Translations under genes and position numbers: made by a program
Part shown: positions 11,400-22,921 of the stretch, in pieces
Position numbering within the stretch: the first letter of the stretch is position 1
Layout: the number at the start of each line of letters is the position of its first letter
Origin: Pseudocercospora fijiensis CIRAD86
Taxonomy: Eukaryota > Ascomycota > Dothideomycetes > Mycosphaerellales > Mycosphaerellaceae
Assembly: GCF_000340215.1 (NCBI RefSeq)
Contig: NW_006921532.1
Coordinates: forward strand, 3,079,337-3,143,336
DNA: 64,000 nt
Direction of reading: 5' to 3'
Notes under the pieces: model-generated
Told to the model about the DNA's origin: nothing
Database searches by the model: none
Seen by the model: the letters and a program-made list of their open reading frames with translations, nothing else

Positions 11400-14360
11400 C
11401 ATAACACTCGATCGCCTTTCTAGTGCCTACTACTATACTATATTAGACATTAAGGACGCCTATTACCGCATCCGTATTCGTAAGGGCGATAAATAGAAGA
11501 CAGCCTTTCGCACTCGTTATAGCTATTTCGAGTACTTAGTTATACTATTTAGGCTAGCAAACGCCCCTACAACATTCTAGTCCTATATCAATCGGGCCCT
11601 ATTAGGCCTATTAGACTACCTCTATATAGTTTACCTAGATAACATCCTAGTCTATACCTATTTACCTAACATTATAGAGCACTAGGCCGTAGTACGTAAG
11701 GTCCTCGACCGCCTACGAGCCTATAGACTATATTACAAACCTTCTAAATGCACCTTTGCTACTAAAGAGGTATTATTCCTTAGCTTCCTCGTATTAACCG
11801 AGGGTATTAAGGCTAATCCTAATCGGATCAAAATAATTACTAAATAGCCTGTTCCTACGTCTATTAAGGAGCTTTAATCGTTCCTCGGCTTCGCTAATTT
11901 CTACCGCCGCTTTATTAAGGGCTATTTACGGCATATAATACCCCTAACTAAGCTTACTAAAACTAAGGCTAACCCGTCTAGAGAATTCAAATAGACTAAT
12001 AAGATACAAGCCGCTTTTAACGGTCTAAAGAAGCGATTTACTAAAGTCCCCTTACTATACTATTTTATACTAAGTAAGCAGATCCGTATTAAGACTAACG
12101 CTTTATAGTTCGCTATATCGGCTATTATATTATAGCAATTAGATAAGGACTATTACTAGCACCTAATTGCCTTCTTTTTACGAAAGATAATCGATATAGA
12201 GCGTCGCTACGAGACCTACGAGCAAGAGCTCCTAGCTATTATCGAGGCCTTTAAGCATTAGAGGCACTATCTCGATAGTGTATAGCACACTATTTAGGTC
12301 TATATAGACTATAACAACCTCCGTAGTATTACTAAGGTTACTAGGGTTATAGGTCGATAGGCTAGATAGGCCGTCTACCTCGCCGGGTTTAATTTTAATA
12401 TATTATATCGGCTAGGCGTAAGTAACCCTACTAATAGCCTATCGAGGCGACCTAATTACGATAGCGAGACTTAGTACATTAATTTATTGTTTCCAACCCT
12501 GTAGTATAAGATTGCTATAGCCCGTATTGTTAATAAGTAAGCGTAGGATAAGCGGACTTCCGGACCCCGCGGCGGCAACAAATACTATAGTAGAGTTATC
12601 GTTCTTCTAGTATACGTTAAAAGAAAGGACGTAGATCGCTCGAGCTATAATAACTCGATTAAGGACATTGCTATCTATAGTAATAGTCTATATAGCGATA
12701 GTACTATAGAAGAGGTTGTAGTAGTTCTAGCTGCTAGTACTATTAGATATATATAATGCGTACCTCGTTCGATAGCGAGGGTGCTATTAAATAACCTTAC
12801 AAATAGGGATAGTTAATCGTTTATAGATAAGCTATTGCATACTTAGCAGAGGGACGCCTTTGCTATCGAGCGTATTAATAAGCTTATAAGTAGGCGGGCG
12901 ACTCGATCTAGTAAGAGTAATAACTAGTCGATCGACGATAAGGGTTACTTAAAGTTTAAGGGCAGATACTATATCCCCGCTAAACAATCGATTAGACAAG
13001 AGCTTTTAAAGCGATACTATAATAGTAAGCTCGCTAGTTACTATAGTATAGAGAGGTCGCACGAGTTACTATCGCGTATATACTACTAGCTAAATAGTAA
13101 GCGGCATATAAAGGAGTATATACAGACCTATATAGTATACTAGCGAGTTAAAGCACTAAAGCACTTACTATTTAGCGAGTTGTCTTTACTCTCTATTCTA
13201 AAGAAGCCTTTTATAGAGCTTATAATAGACTTTATTACAGGTCTTCCCCCTACTAAGCGAAGAGGAAGCAAAGACGTCTTTAACGCTATATTAGTCGTTA
13301 TAGACCGATTCACTAAGGGTGCTCGCTATATTCCTGCTCGTAAGGATTAGACTACTATTAATATAGTAGAGGCGCTATAGACTAACATCTTCTGCACCTA
13401 TTAGGGAACCCCTAAGGGGATCGTATCCGATCGTAGATCGATACTAATATCTTACTATTAGAGCGAGATTTGCTTATAGCTAAGACTAAAGCATCGGCTA
13501 TTAACAGCCTTCTATCTATAGACTAACGGTCAAACAGAGAGGCAGAATGCTACCCTATAGCAGTACCTATATAGTTATATTAATAAGAACCCCGAGGACT
13601 AGGTCAACCTCCTATAACTAGCTAAATTCGTATACAATAACAGTGTCTACTTATCTACTAAGGTCTCCCCTTATTTTGCTATAATAGGCTAGAACGCTGC
13701 CTTACTATAAGACCTATTTACCTCGCTCGAGGCCGAGCGTAAGGAAAGGGAAGCGCGTTAAGTACCCGAAACACTAGCGGCTATTAAGAGGGTTTAGAAG
13801 ATGCGAGAAATCTATGCTAAGATAGCCGAGAAGTTAATAAAGGCTCAAAAGTACTAAAAGACCTACTACGACAAGCACTATACGCTAATAACCTTTAAAC
13901 AAGGCGACATAGTTATACTAAGCACTAAGAACCTCCTTATCCGCAAACACCTATTACCTAATAGCAAAACAAGGCCTAAGCTCGTACTAAGATACATTAG
14001 CCTATTCCGTATCCGAGAACCGAAGGGTATATAGGCCTACTAGTTATAGCTTCTACCCTATTACACTATCTATAACACCTTCTATATATCCCTCCTTAAG
14101 CTATACTATTAACGCGAAGGCGATAAAGCGCCTACTAAGTTAGAAGAAGTCTTAGCTAATAGCGAAGAACTATAGTCTATAGAACGTATCCTATAGCACT
14201 AGACTAGGAAAGGCAAGAAGGAGTACCTATTAAGATAGCAAGGCTATTTACCTAAATAGGACTTATAGGAAGCTAAAGGTTCCTTTAAGGACATAACCGA
14301 GTTATTAGATAAGTATTAGACTAGCGTAAAGAATAAGAAGAAGGCTAAAAGCTTATAATG
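11400..14360 (+). pseudogene. Element B pol remnant (RT, RNase H, integrase, chromodomain)
   Basis: The readable frame begins at [16 protein letters not shown] (about 11,446), a standard Ty3/gypsy RT segment. The catalytic box at 11,632-11,643 reads Y-L-D-N where Y-x-D-D is expected. [15 protein letters not shown] (about 11,882) marks the RT/RNase H connection. RNase H follows at about 12.06-12.36 kb and the integrase core at about 13.2-13.6 kb (ELIIDFITGLPPTKRRG). A chromodomain-like tail lies at about 14,180-14,330. The sequence is closely similar to element C over its whole length. TAG/TAA stops replace Gln and Trp codons throughout, so no product is made. Confidence 0.85.
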
Positions 14361-14550
14361 TTACTATTAAGGCCTAGGATTAATACTATCCCCGGGATGC
14401 TATTAGCTAACTAATTAGAGGCAAGCAATTGTTAGCAATAAAGGACAATAAGACTATACTACTATAGAATCTACCTCTTTACTAGCGTACCCTATAAGAC
14501 CCTTCTCTTAGCGCCCCTCTTATTCCTTTATTCTATCGAGGCCCTAAGGC

Positions 14551-14555
14551 CTAAG
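14551..14555. other. Target-site duplication of element C (left copy; right copy 21,659-21,663)
   Basis: CTAAG occurs directly before the 5' LTR and directly after the 3' LTR. Five-bp duplications are the rule for Ty3/gypsy integrases. The match fixes the LTR edges and shows that C inserted as one unit. Confidence 0.85.
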
Positions 14556-14752
14556 TGTTAGGGCCAAAGAGGCTATACGTAATTAGCATGTAACTAGGCC
14601 GAGTAAAGCCAGGGTCTTAATGCCTTAGGCAGGGCTTAGCGCTTAGCGTTAGGCTAACTCTCCTGCCTTCCTCCCTCTCCTCCTAGATCTCTATCGAATA
14701 CTAAACTAATTCACTACTACCCTATCTACCTGCTAACATAACCCTTCTTATA
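14556..14752 (+). repeat. 5' LTR of element C
   Basis: This 197-bp repeat begins TGTTAGGG and ends CTTATA (CTTACA before CA-to-TA change). Copies lie at 21,462-21,658, 22,725-22,921 and, inverted, at 60,086-60,281. It differs from the 3' LTR of C almost only by C/T and G/A transitions, as expected from RIP, so LTR divergence cannot be used to date the insertion. Confidence 0.9.
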
Positions 14753-14859
14753 CAGTATTCGATCTACCCTTTAAGGGCAGTAGCTAGATAGTCCTTATTT
14801 CAAGCTTTTAGCGGTATAGCTACGAAAACTATCGATTTAACTATATTACGCCCGAAAAA

Positions 14860-16360
14860 CGGGACCTACACGTACTATTCTATCGAAACAACCGTACTAA
14901 TTATTAAGTAAGGCCTTCTATACGGCCTATTATACTAAGTTAAGCATACTAAGCCGATATCTACTAATTCCGCTACATCCGCATCTTAGGGGCTAATAAT
15001 ACATTATTAGTGTCGCCCCTTATAATAGCCGGTTTATTACGAAACAACAACCGTGCTGCCGCTAGTAGCGCTAGCAACGACAACGCTAGTAGCACAGTGC
15101 CTACCGAAGTGCCTACTAAGGCTCCTACTGAAGTACCTCCTACTAAAGGGCCTGCTACTAAGCCTACTAAAGAAGAACCTGTAATTCTAGGTAACGATCT
15201 AGAATTGCCTGTTAACGACATTCTTAACAACATTGTCAATCGACGATATAGCTAGCTAGCCTTTAGGCCCTAGCTAGTAGCGAGACTTTAAGAAGCTACC
15301 TAAAACAGGCTTACTGCCCTACGTTAAGAATAATAGCTAAAGGATAATCTCCTCGAGATTCGCCGCCTTTAGGAGGCCCTAACAACTAACACTAAGCCGA
15401 TAGTAGGGCCTTCCTCGCTATTAGTTCCAGTCTAGAAGAAGGATGCTAAACTCAAGGACTACACCGTGTTTAATAGCTCTAGCCGAAAGTAGTATAACGA
15501 CTACATTCGTAACTATAAGCTCAACTAGCGCAACGCACTAAGAGCGCTACTAGACGACTATTCCTTAGTCGTACACGCTATATAGTACATTAATAGCGAC
15601 CTAAAGCGTATATAGGATAACTATTTTAATTCCCTTTACGACTAGACCGCTATTTAGTAGCAAGACTATAAGACCATTATACTAGACACCCTTAGAAACC
15701 CTATACTAAGGCAACAATACGCTTAGGACTAATACCTTCGAGCTAAATAAAAGACTGATCAATCGGCTCGCTTATTTAAGGCCTATTTAAAGACCCTCGA
15801 GGACGATTTGCTAGCTAAGACCGACTCTATCTAGATTTCCGAAATACGCCCTAAATTGCGATAGGAATTAGTCTTTAAATTAGACCGCCGCCGTATGTTT
15901 GAACAGACCAATCTTATACGCATTCAATTTATAGTTAAAGTCGAGACTGCAGAGCGTATAGTATATCTCTAACAACGGTTAGAATCTAAGATACGCCTAG
16001 CTACCTATCGTAGCCGCGGAGGAAACTAAGGTTCCTACTAGAACAACAGTACTAACAATAGGAATAGTAGTAACGACCGTAGGAGAAGCCGTAGCCGACG
16101 GCTATATAGAGGAGGCCGTAATAGGGGCCGTAGAAGGGGCTCGTATCCCTATAGTACTAATCGCTCGGCTAACAATAGCGGTAATAGCTATAGCAATCCC
16201 CTAACCGGACTAAAGTGCTTTAATTGTAATAGCACTAGCTATCTACTAGGCTAATGCGACAAACCTAAGGACTAGGCCCGAATCGACCGTGCTGCCGCTA
16301 AGTACCGTAAGCACCTTTTAGCCGCTAATACTACCCCTATCGGTCCTTCGAAAAAAGAAT
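14860..16360 (+). pseudogene. Element C gag remnant with zinc knuckle
   Basis: The region between the 5' LTR and the protease is coding-like, with TAG/TAA interruptions, a Ser/Asn/Pro/Thr-rich first part (about 15.0-15.24 kb) and an Arg/Ser/Asn-rich stretch (about 16.03-16.19 kb). At 16,216-16,257 a nucleocapsid zinc knuckle is visible with the spacing C-x2-C-x4-Y-x4-C. The family has His at the third position, and CAC/CAT to TAC/TAT change explains the Tyr. Gag normally forms the virus-like particle and binds the element's RNA. This copy is not translatable as a whole. Confidence 0.7.
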
Positions 16361-16385
16361 AAGCGCCGCACTAACTGTTAGCCTT

Positions 16386-16769
16386 GTGCGGCGCAAGACT
16401 ATCGACATTGTGCTAGCTATTATACGCACCTGTCTCGTACCGGACACGCATAGAACTAACTATAAGACTAAGGTTATACTGGATCTAGGAAATTCAGTTA
16501 GTGCCCTTATTAGCTATCGCCTAGCTAAGCAATTAGACCTTCGACAACTGCCTAGGACTAACCTGCTAACCCTTGCTTGGTTTAATAACGCTCGGCACTT
16601 GACCTATAGGGCCTACTATGTTTATATAGCCCTAAAGGACGACCTCGGCAATAAGCGCCTACTAAACTTTACTGCCTACGCAGTAGACATAGATAGCCTC
16701 CTATCTAAGATTGTTATTAGCAACCCTGTTCTTAAGTACTATACTATAGTTATAGACTTAGGCAGTTAA
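16386..16769 (+). pseudogene. Element C aspartic protease remnant
   Basis: This stop-free piece of 127 codons resembles a retropepsin. It has ILDLGNSVSALIS at the place of the active site (D-S/T-G in the family, D-L-G here) and a downstream hydrophobic half. It lies between gag and RT as expected. It is only a fragment of a polyprotein whose neighbouring parts carry many stops, so it is not called as a gene. Confidence 0.65.
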
Positions 16770-16869
16770 TAGTAGCGATTTAGAATCGCTAGGAAAGAGG
16801 ACATTAAATACATTAATATTAGCGAGTGCCCTAATAATATTAGGGTCCTATTTATTAGCAACCTAACTC

Positions 16870-19800
16870 TAGCTAATCCGACGGCCGACCTGCTCGGTAG
16901 TAATAACGATAAACTAGTGCCCCCTAATAGCATAGATCCTAAACAACTTAAGCGCATACTAGAACCTATTCGAGAGACCTATATTAATATGTTTAAACAC
17001 TACCTAGCATCGACATTGCCTATGTTTAAAGAGACGGATTATAAGATTGATATTATAGAGGGCAAGGAGGTTCCTTTTAGCCCCCTCTACAACCTTAGCG
17101 AACGAGAGCTTGCTATATTGCGTAAGTACCTAGAGGAAAACCTAGCTAATAGTCGAATTCGGTATAGCAACAGCCCTACTAGTGCACCTATCCTATTCGT
17201 ACTAAAGAAAGATAGTAGCCTACGTCTATATATCGACTATCGTAGGCTTAATACTGTTACTATTAAAGACCGCTATCTACTTCCTCTTATTAATAAGACC
17301 CTCGATCGCCTTTTAGGTACCTACTACTATACTATACTAGACATTAAGGATGCGTACTATCGTATCCGCATTCGTAAGGGCGACGAATAGAAAACAGCCT
17401 TCCGTACTTGCTATAGCTATTTCGAATACTTGGTTATACTATTTGGCCTAGCTAATGCCTCTATAACATTTCAGTCCTACATTAATCGGGCCCTTTTAGG
17501 TCTATTAGATCACCTCTATATAGTTTACCTAGATAACATCCTAGTTTATATATACTCTCCTAACATTGCGGAATACTAGGCTATAGTCCGTAAGGTACTC
17601 GATCGCCTAAGGGCCTATAGCTTGTACTACAAACCCTCTAAATGCACCTTTGCTGCTAAAGAGGTGTCCTTCCTTAGCTTTCTCGTATTAACCGAGGGTA
17701 TTAAGGCTAATCCTAATCGGATTAAGACTATTACTAAGTAGCTAATACCTACTAGTATTAAGGAGCTTCAATCGTTCCTCGGCTTTGCTAATTTCTACCG
17801 TCGCTTTATTAAGGGCTATTTACGGTATGTAATGCCCCTAACTAAACTTACTAAGACTAAGGCAAATCCATCTAGAGAGTTTAAATAGACTAATAGAGCA
17901 CAAGCCGCTTTTAATAGTCTAAAGCAGCGCTTTACTAAAGTCCCCTTATTACACTATTTCGTACTAAACAAGCAGATCCGAATTAAGACTAACGCTTTAT
18001 AGTTCGCTGTATCGGCTATTATATCCTAGCAATTAGATAATGACTATTACTAGCACCCGATTGCCTTCTTCTCGAGGAAGATAATTAATATAGAGCGTCG
18101 CTACGAGACCTACGAGTAAGAGCTCTTAGCTATTATCGAGGCCTTTAAGCATTAGAGGCATTACCTCGATAGGGCCTAACATACGATACAGGTCTATATA
18201 GACTATAACAACCTCCGTAGCATTACTAAGGTTACTAGAGTTATAGGTCGACAGGCTAGATAGGCCGTCTACCTCGCTAGGTTTGATTTTAATGTGTTAT
18301 ATCGGCTAGGCGTAAGCAACCCTACTAATAGCCTATCGAGGCGACCTGATTACGATAGCGGGACTTAGTAATCCATTAATTTATTGTTTCTAACCCTATA
18401 GTATAAGATTGCTATAGCCCGTGTTATTAATAAGCACGCGTAGGATAAGCGGCTTACCGGACTCCGCGACGGCTTAAAGTATATTAATGCTCTTACTATA
18501 TTAATAGTGCGTATTAAGGCAAGAGCTAAGGATATAGACAGGAGAAGTTATAATAACTCCCTAGTCGATATCGCTATATATAGTAATAGCGATTAAAGCA
18601 CTAATGCAGTTAATCCGGCTACTAGTACTATTAGATGTATACAATGCGTACCTCGTTTAATAGCGAGGGTGCTGTTAAATGACCTTACAAATAGGGATAG
18701 TTAATCGTTTATAGATAAGCTGTTACGGGCTTAGTAGAGGGACGCCTTTGCTGCTGAACGTATAGACAAGCTTGTAAGTAGGCGAAAGACTCGATCTAGT
18801 AAGAGTAACAACTAGTCGATCGATAACAAAGGTTATTTGAAGTTTAAGGGCAGATACTATATCCCCGCTAAATATTCGATCCGATAAGAACTTCTTAAGC
18901 GACACTATAATAGCGAGCTTGCCGGTTACTATAGTATAGAGAGGTCGTACGAGCTACTATCGCGCACATACTACTAGCTAAATAGTAAGCGGGATATAAA
19001 GGAATACGTTAACACGTATGCCGTATGTTAACGTATTAAGGCACTAAAACATTAGCCTTTTAGCGAGTTGTCCTTATTACTAATCCCTTATAAGCTATTT
19101 GTAGAGCTTATAATAGACTTTATTATAGGCCTTCTACCTGCTAAACGTAGGGGTAGCAAGGACATCTTCGATGCTATCCTTATTATAGTAGATCGGTTTA
19201 CTAAAGGCGCTCGATATATCCCGGCACGGAAGGATTAGACTGCTATCGACATAGTAGAGGCTCTGTAGAGCAACATCTTCTATACCTATTAGGGGACCCC
19301 TAAGGGGATAGTCTCTAACCGGGGTACGACATTTACATCCTATTATTAGAGCGAGATATGCCTATAGCTAAGACTAAAGCATCGGCTATTAACAGCCTTC
19401 TATCTATAGACTAACGGTTAAACAGAGAGGCAGAATGCTACCCTATAGCAGTACCTGCGTAGCTACATTAATAAGAACCCTAATAACTAGGTCAATCTCC
19501 TATAACTAGCCGAATTCGTATATAACAACAGTGTCTACTTATCTACTAAGGTGTTACCTTATTTCGCTATAATAGGAAGCAACCCTGCGCTACTATAAGA
19601 CCCATTTACCTCGCTCGAGGCCGAGCGCAAGGAAAGGGAAGCGTATTAAGTACTAACACCTAAGACACTAGCGGCTATTAAGAGAGTTTAAAAGATGCGA
19701 GAGATTTACGCTAAGATAGCTAACAAACTAGCAAAAGCCTAGGCCTATTAGAAGGCCTATTACGACAAACACTATATACCGATAACCTTTAAGCAAGGCG

Positions 19801-20260
19801 ATATAGTTATGCTAAGCACTAAGAACCTCCGTATCCGCAAGCACCTATTACCTAACGGCAAAACAAGGCCTAAGCTCGCACTAAGATACATTAGTCTATT
19901 CCGTATTCGAGAAGTTAAGGGCTCCTCCGTATAGGCCTATTAGTTATAGCTTCCTCCTTATTATACTATCTATAACACCTTCTATGTATCCCTCCTTAAG
20001 CTATATTACCTACGCGAGGGGGATGAAGCCCCTACTAAACACGAAGACATACTAGCGGATAGTAAAGAGCTATAGTCTATAGAACGTATCCTGCAGCACC
20101 GGACTAGGAAAGGTAAGAAGGAATACCTATTAAGATAGTAAGGCTATTTACTAGAATAGGACTTATAGGAAGCTAAAGATTCCTTTAAGGATATAGCTAA
20201 GTTGTTAAACGAGTATTAGACTAGCGTAAAGAATAAGAAGAAGGCTAAAAGCTCGTAATA
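16870..20260 (+). pseudogene. Element C pol remnant (RT, RNase H, integrase, chromodomain)
   Basis: The RT begins at about 16.92 kb and is stop-free to 17,390, with [10 protein letters not shown] (about 17,195), YIDYRRLN (about 17,230) and [11 protein letters not shown] (about 17,338). Its catalytic box at 17,526-17,537 reads Y-L-D-N where Y-x-D-D is needed. The RNase H piece lies at about 17.95-18.25 kb and the integrase at about 18.84-19.6 kb. At about 20,080-20,220 a chromodomain tail reads KKEYLLR followed by a stop at the expected Trp and then QGYLLE. This makes B and C chromoviruses like A. Stops are TAG/TAA at former Gln/Trp codons. Confidence 0.85.
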
Positions 20261-21461
20261 TTACTAAGGCTTAGGAATAATGCTACCCCCGGGGTACTAT
20301 TAGATAACTAATTAGAGGCCGGCAAACTAGGACAATAAGACTATACTACTATAGTAAACGCGTACCGAGTGTTAACAAGCGCGCTACGACGCGTTAACTA
20401 ATTGCCTACTCTTTTAAGGACTCTATCTCTTTACTAACGCGCCCTATAGGTCCCCCTCTTATTCCCTTATTCTATCGAAGCCTCGAGGCCTAAGCGATCG
20501 GCGAAGGCGCGCGCGTAGCGGATAGTGCCGGCGGTGTGTTAGAAGAAACGGTATACGCCTATATTAGTAACGGTATTACGGAGTGTGTTACCGTTTAAGA
20601 AAGGAAGGACATAGCTATATTAGTAACGGTATTACTAAGTTGTTATAGGTTAAAGAAGGAAATTAGAAGAAGGTAAAGTTAGCGCTAAGACGACTAGCGC
20701 CGCTATTGTTAACATTACCTAGTCGCTACTAATGTTAACCTTACCTATATCAAAACTTTAAGGCCGAGTTAAAACTTTAAGCCGCTTAAAAGATTAAGTA
20801 GCTTAATAGACTAACTAACTAAGGGCAAAACTATAGAGCTAAGCTAGCCGGGGTCGATCTTGCGGACAATAGGTTACTCCTCGATCTATCTAACCCTTTA
20901 AGCGAGGCGAACCTCTACTACTATACTTATAATAGCCTTTACTTATAGAAACTAGACGAGCTGTATTTTTTAAAAGATAAGATAAGATTGACAATTAAAG
21001 GCTACCAAACCTAACTAATTAGGGCTAGCGAAACTACGAACAATAATAGCCCTCGTAATAACAAGAACAATCCCTTAGAACGGACAACCCTCGGAAGCGG
21101 ACATTTCTAGGTCTTTTAAGAGTAGACGCAGAGAACTCGGTACGATATTACTTAGAACGGGGGCAGTGCTATAATACCCCGTATACCTACCTATTATAGT
21201 AGGGAAGGTACGCTCGTATTATAATTAGTCGATAGTCCTTAATTCTTGTAGCTTTATGTCCCTTTACTTTATTATATATAAGGATAGCGCAGTTAGAGTT
21301 AGACATTGTATTAGAAGGTAAGGTTTGACATAGTTATATAATCGGTAGTTGCGTATTTAATTTAGCGCGGATTAAGCAGCTTATTAGGCCTGCTAAGTTA
21401 GTAGCGATAGAGATTAGAATAAGACCGGCTACGAGGGCGCGGCCTTTAGAAGGGAAGCGTA
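20260..21461 (+). other. 3' noncoding region of element C
   Basis: About 1.2 kb between the end of pol and the 3' LTR holds no coding signal. It ends in a purine-rich tract next to the LTR, which is where plus-strand priming occurs in this class. The part from about 20,494 is matched by element B sequence at 21,664-22,724. That match makes the two stretches look like a tandem repeat, but nesting explains it. Confidence 0.75.
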
Positions 21462-21658
21462 TGTTAGGGCTAAAGAGGCTATACGTAATTGGCATGTAAC
21501 TAGGCCGAGTGAAGCTAGGGTCTTAATGCCTTAGGCAGGGCTTGGCGCTTAGCGTTAGGCCAACTCTCCTACCTTCCTCCCTCTCCTCCTAGATCCTTAT
21601 CGAATACTACACTAATTTACTACTACCCTATCTACCTACTAACATAACCCTTCTTATA
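21462..21658 (+). repeat. 3' LTR of element C
   Basis: This 197-bp copy begins TGTTAGGG and ends CTTATA. It is followed at once by the CTAAG duplication and the resumed element B sequence. It retains more G and C than the 5' copy at several transition sites. Confidence 0.9.
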
Positions 21659-22724
21659 CTAAGCGATCGATAAGGGCGATGCGCGCGCGCGTACGAATAA
21701 CGGTAATAAAGATAATAGCGTCGCGCTACGAGCTAGCGAAGGACGGCGCGGCTAGCGCGGCTATATTAGTAATAGTATTGCAAAGTATATTGCTATTTAA
21801 GAAAGGAAGGATATAGCTATATTAGTAACGGTATTGCCGAGTTATTATTAGTTAAAGAAGGAAATTAGAAGAAGGTAAAGTTAGCGCTAAGACGACTAGC
21901 GCTACTATTATTAATATTACTTGCTATTGTTACTACGCCTATAGATACAACCTTACCTATACTACGAGCCTAAGGCACCCTTAATTAAAACTTAATCAAA
22001 ACTTTAAGGCTAAGTCAAAACTTTAAGCCGCTTAAAAGATTAAGTAGACTAATAGACTAACTAACTAAGGGCAAAACTATAGAGCTAAGCTAGCCGGGGT
22101 CGATCTTACGGACAATAGGTTACTCCTCGATCTTTCCGACCCTTTAAGCGAGGCGAACCTCTACTACTACACTTATAATAGCCTTTACCTATAGAAACTA
22201 GAAGAACTAAGTTTTTTAAAAAGATATAATTAGTTGACACTTAAAGGCTGCTAAACCTAACTAATTAGGGCTAGCGAAACTACGATAGTAAATAATAGCC
22301 CTCGTAATAATAAGAATAAACCCTCGGAAGCAGACAACCCTCGGAAGCGGACATTACTAGGTCTTTTAAGAGTAGACGCAAAGAACTCGATATAACATTA
22401 CTTAGAACGGAGGCAGTACTATAATACCTCGTACGTCTACCTATTATAGTAGGGAAGACGCGCTCGTATTGTAATTAGTCGAAGGCCCTTAATTCTTATA
22501 GATATATATTACTTTATAGTTTATTATATATAGGGATAGCGTAGTTAGAGTTAGACATTATACTATATTAGAGGTAAGGTTTAATATAGTTACATAATCG
22601 GTGGTTATGCGTTCAATTTAGCGCGGACTAAGCGGCCTATTAGACCTACTAAGTTAGTAGTAATAGAGGTTAAGACTAGAATAAAGACCGGCTACGAGGG
22701 CGCGGCCTTTAGAAGGGAAGCGTA

Positions 22725-22921
22725 TATTAGGACTAAAGAGGTTACACGTAATTGGTATATAACCGGGCTCGAGTAAAGCTAGGGTCTTAATGCCTTAGGC
22801 AGGGCTTAGCGCTTAGCAATAGGCTAACTTACCTGCCTTCCTCCCTCTCCTCCTAGCTCCTTATCGAATACTACCTATACCTACTACTACCCTATCTACC
22901 TACTAATATACCCTTCTTATA
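22725..22921 (+). repeat. 3' LTR of element B
   Basis: This 197-bp copy begins TATTAGGA (RIP form of TGTTAGGG) and ends CTTATA. It is preceded by the same purine-rich tract as in C. Its 5' partner is not in the window. The next five bases are CTCTA, which would be one copy of B's target duplication. Confidence 0.85.

Larger units (their letters stand above)
14556..21658 (+). mobile_element. Element C: full-length nested chromovirus with two LTRs
   Basis: Both LTRs are present (14,556-14,752 and 21,462-21,658). The element is flanked by a 5-bp target duplication, CTAAG, at 14,551-14,555 and 21,659-21,663. The flanks outside it rejoin as a continuous stretch of element B. Inside, in order, are gag (about 14.86-16.35 kb), protease (16,386-16,769), RT, RNase H, integrase and chromodomain (about 16.9-20.25 kb). 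About 1.2 kb of noncoding DNA precedes a purine-rich tract (AGAAGGGAAGCG, about 21,448-21,459) next to the 3' LTR. The length of about 7.1 kb is normal for the group. The whole element is RIP-mutated and inactive. I could not identify a convincing primer-binding site after the 5' LTR. Confidence 0.9.
11400..22921 (+). mobile_element. Element B: 5'-truncated chromovirus, interrupted by element C
   Basis: B is present in two pieces, 11,400-14,555 and 21,664-22,921, separated by element C. The left piece starts abruptly inside the RT (homology to C begins near CTCGATCGCC at about 11,405) and runs through RNase H, integrase and chromodomain into the 3' noncoding part. The right piece continues that noncoding part, at CGATCG directly after the duplicated CTAAG, and ends in B's own 3' LTR (22,725-22,921). 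The continuation aligns with C's 3' region at about 20,494-21,461. The 5' LTR, gag and protease are missing. They could lie upstream of the window if A and its neighbour inserted into B, or they may have been deleted. Confidence 0.8.

Noticed and set aside
14973..15255. Paired short ORFs on both strands in the element C gag
   Set aside because: They are stop-free gaps inside a RIP-mutated gag and have no separate coding signal.
20494..22921. Simple 1.2-kb tandem duplication
   Set aside because: The CTAAG target duplication and the continuity of element B across element C show that the likeness comes from nesting of two related elements.
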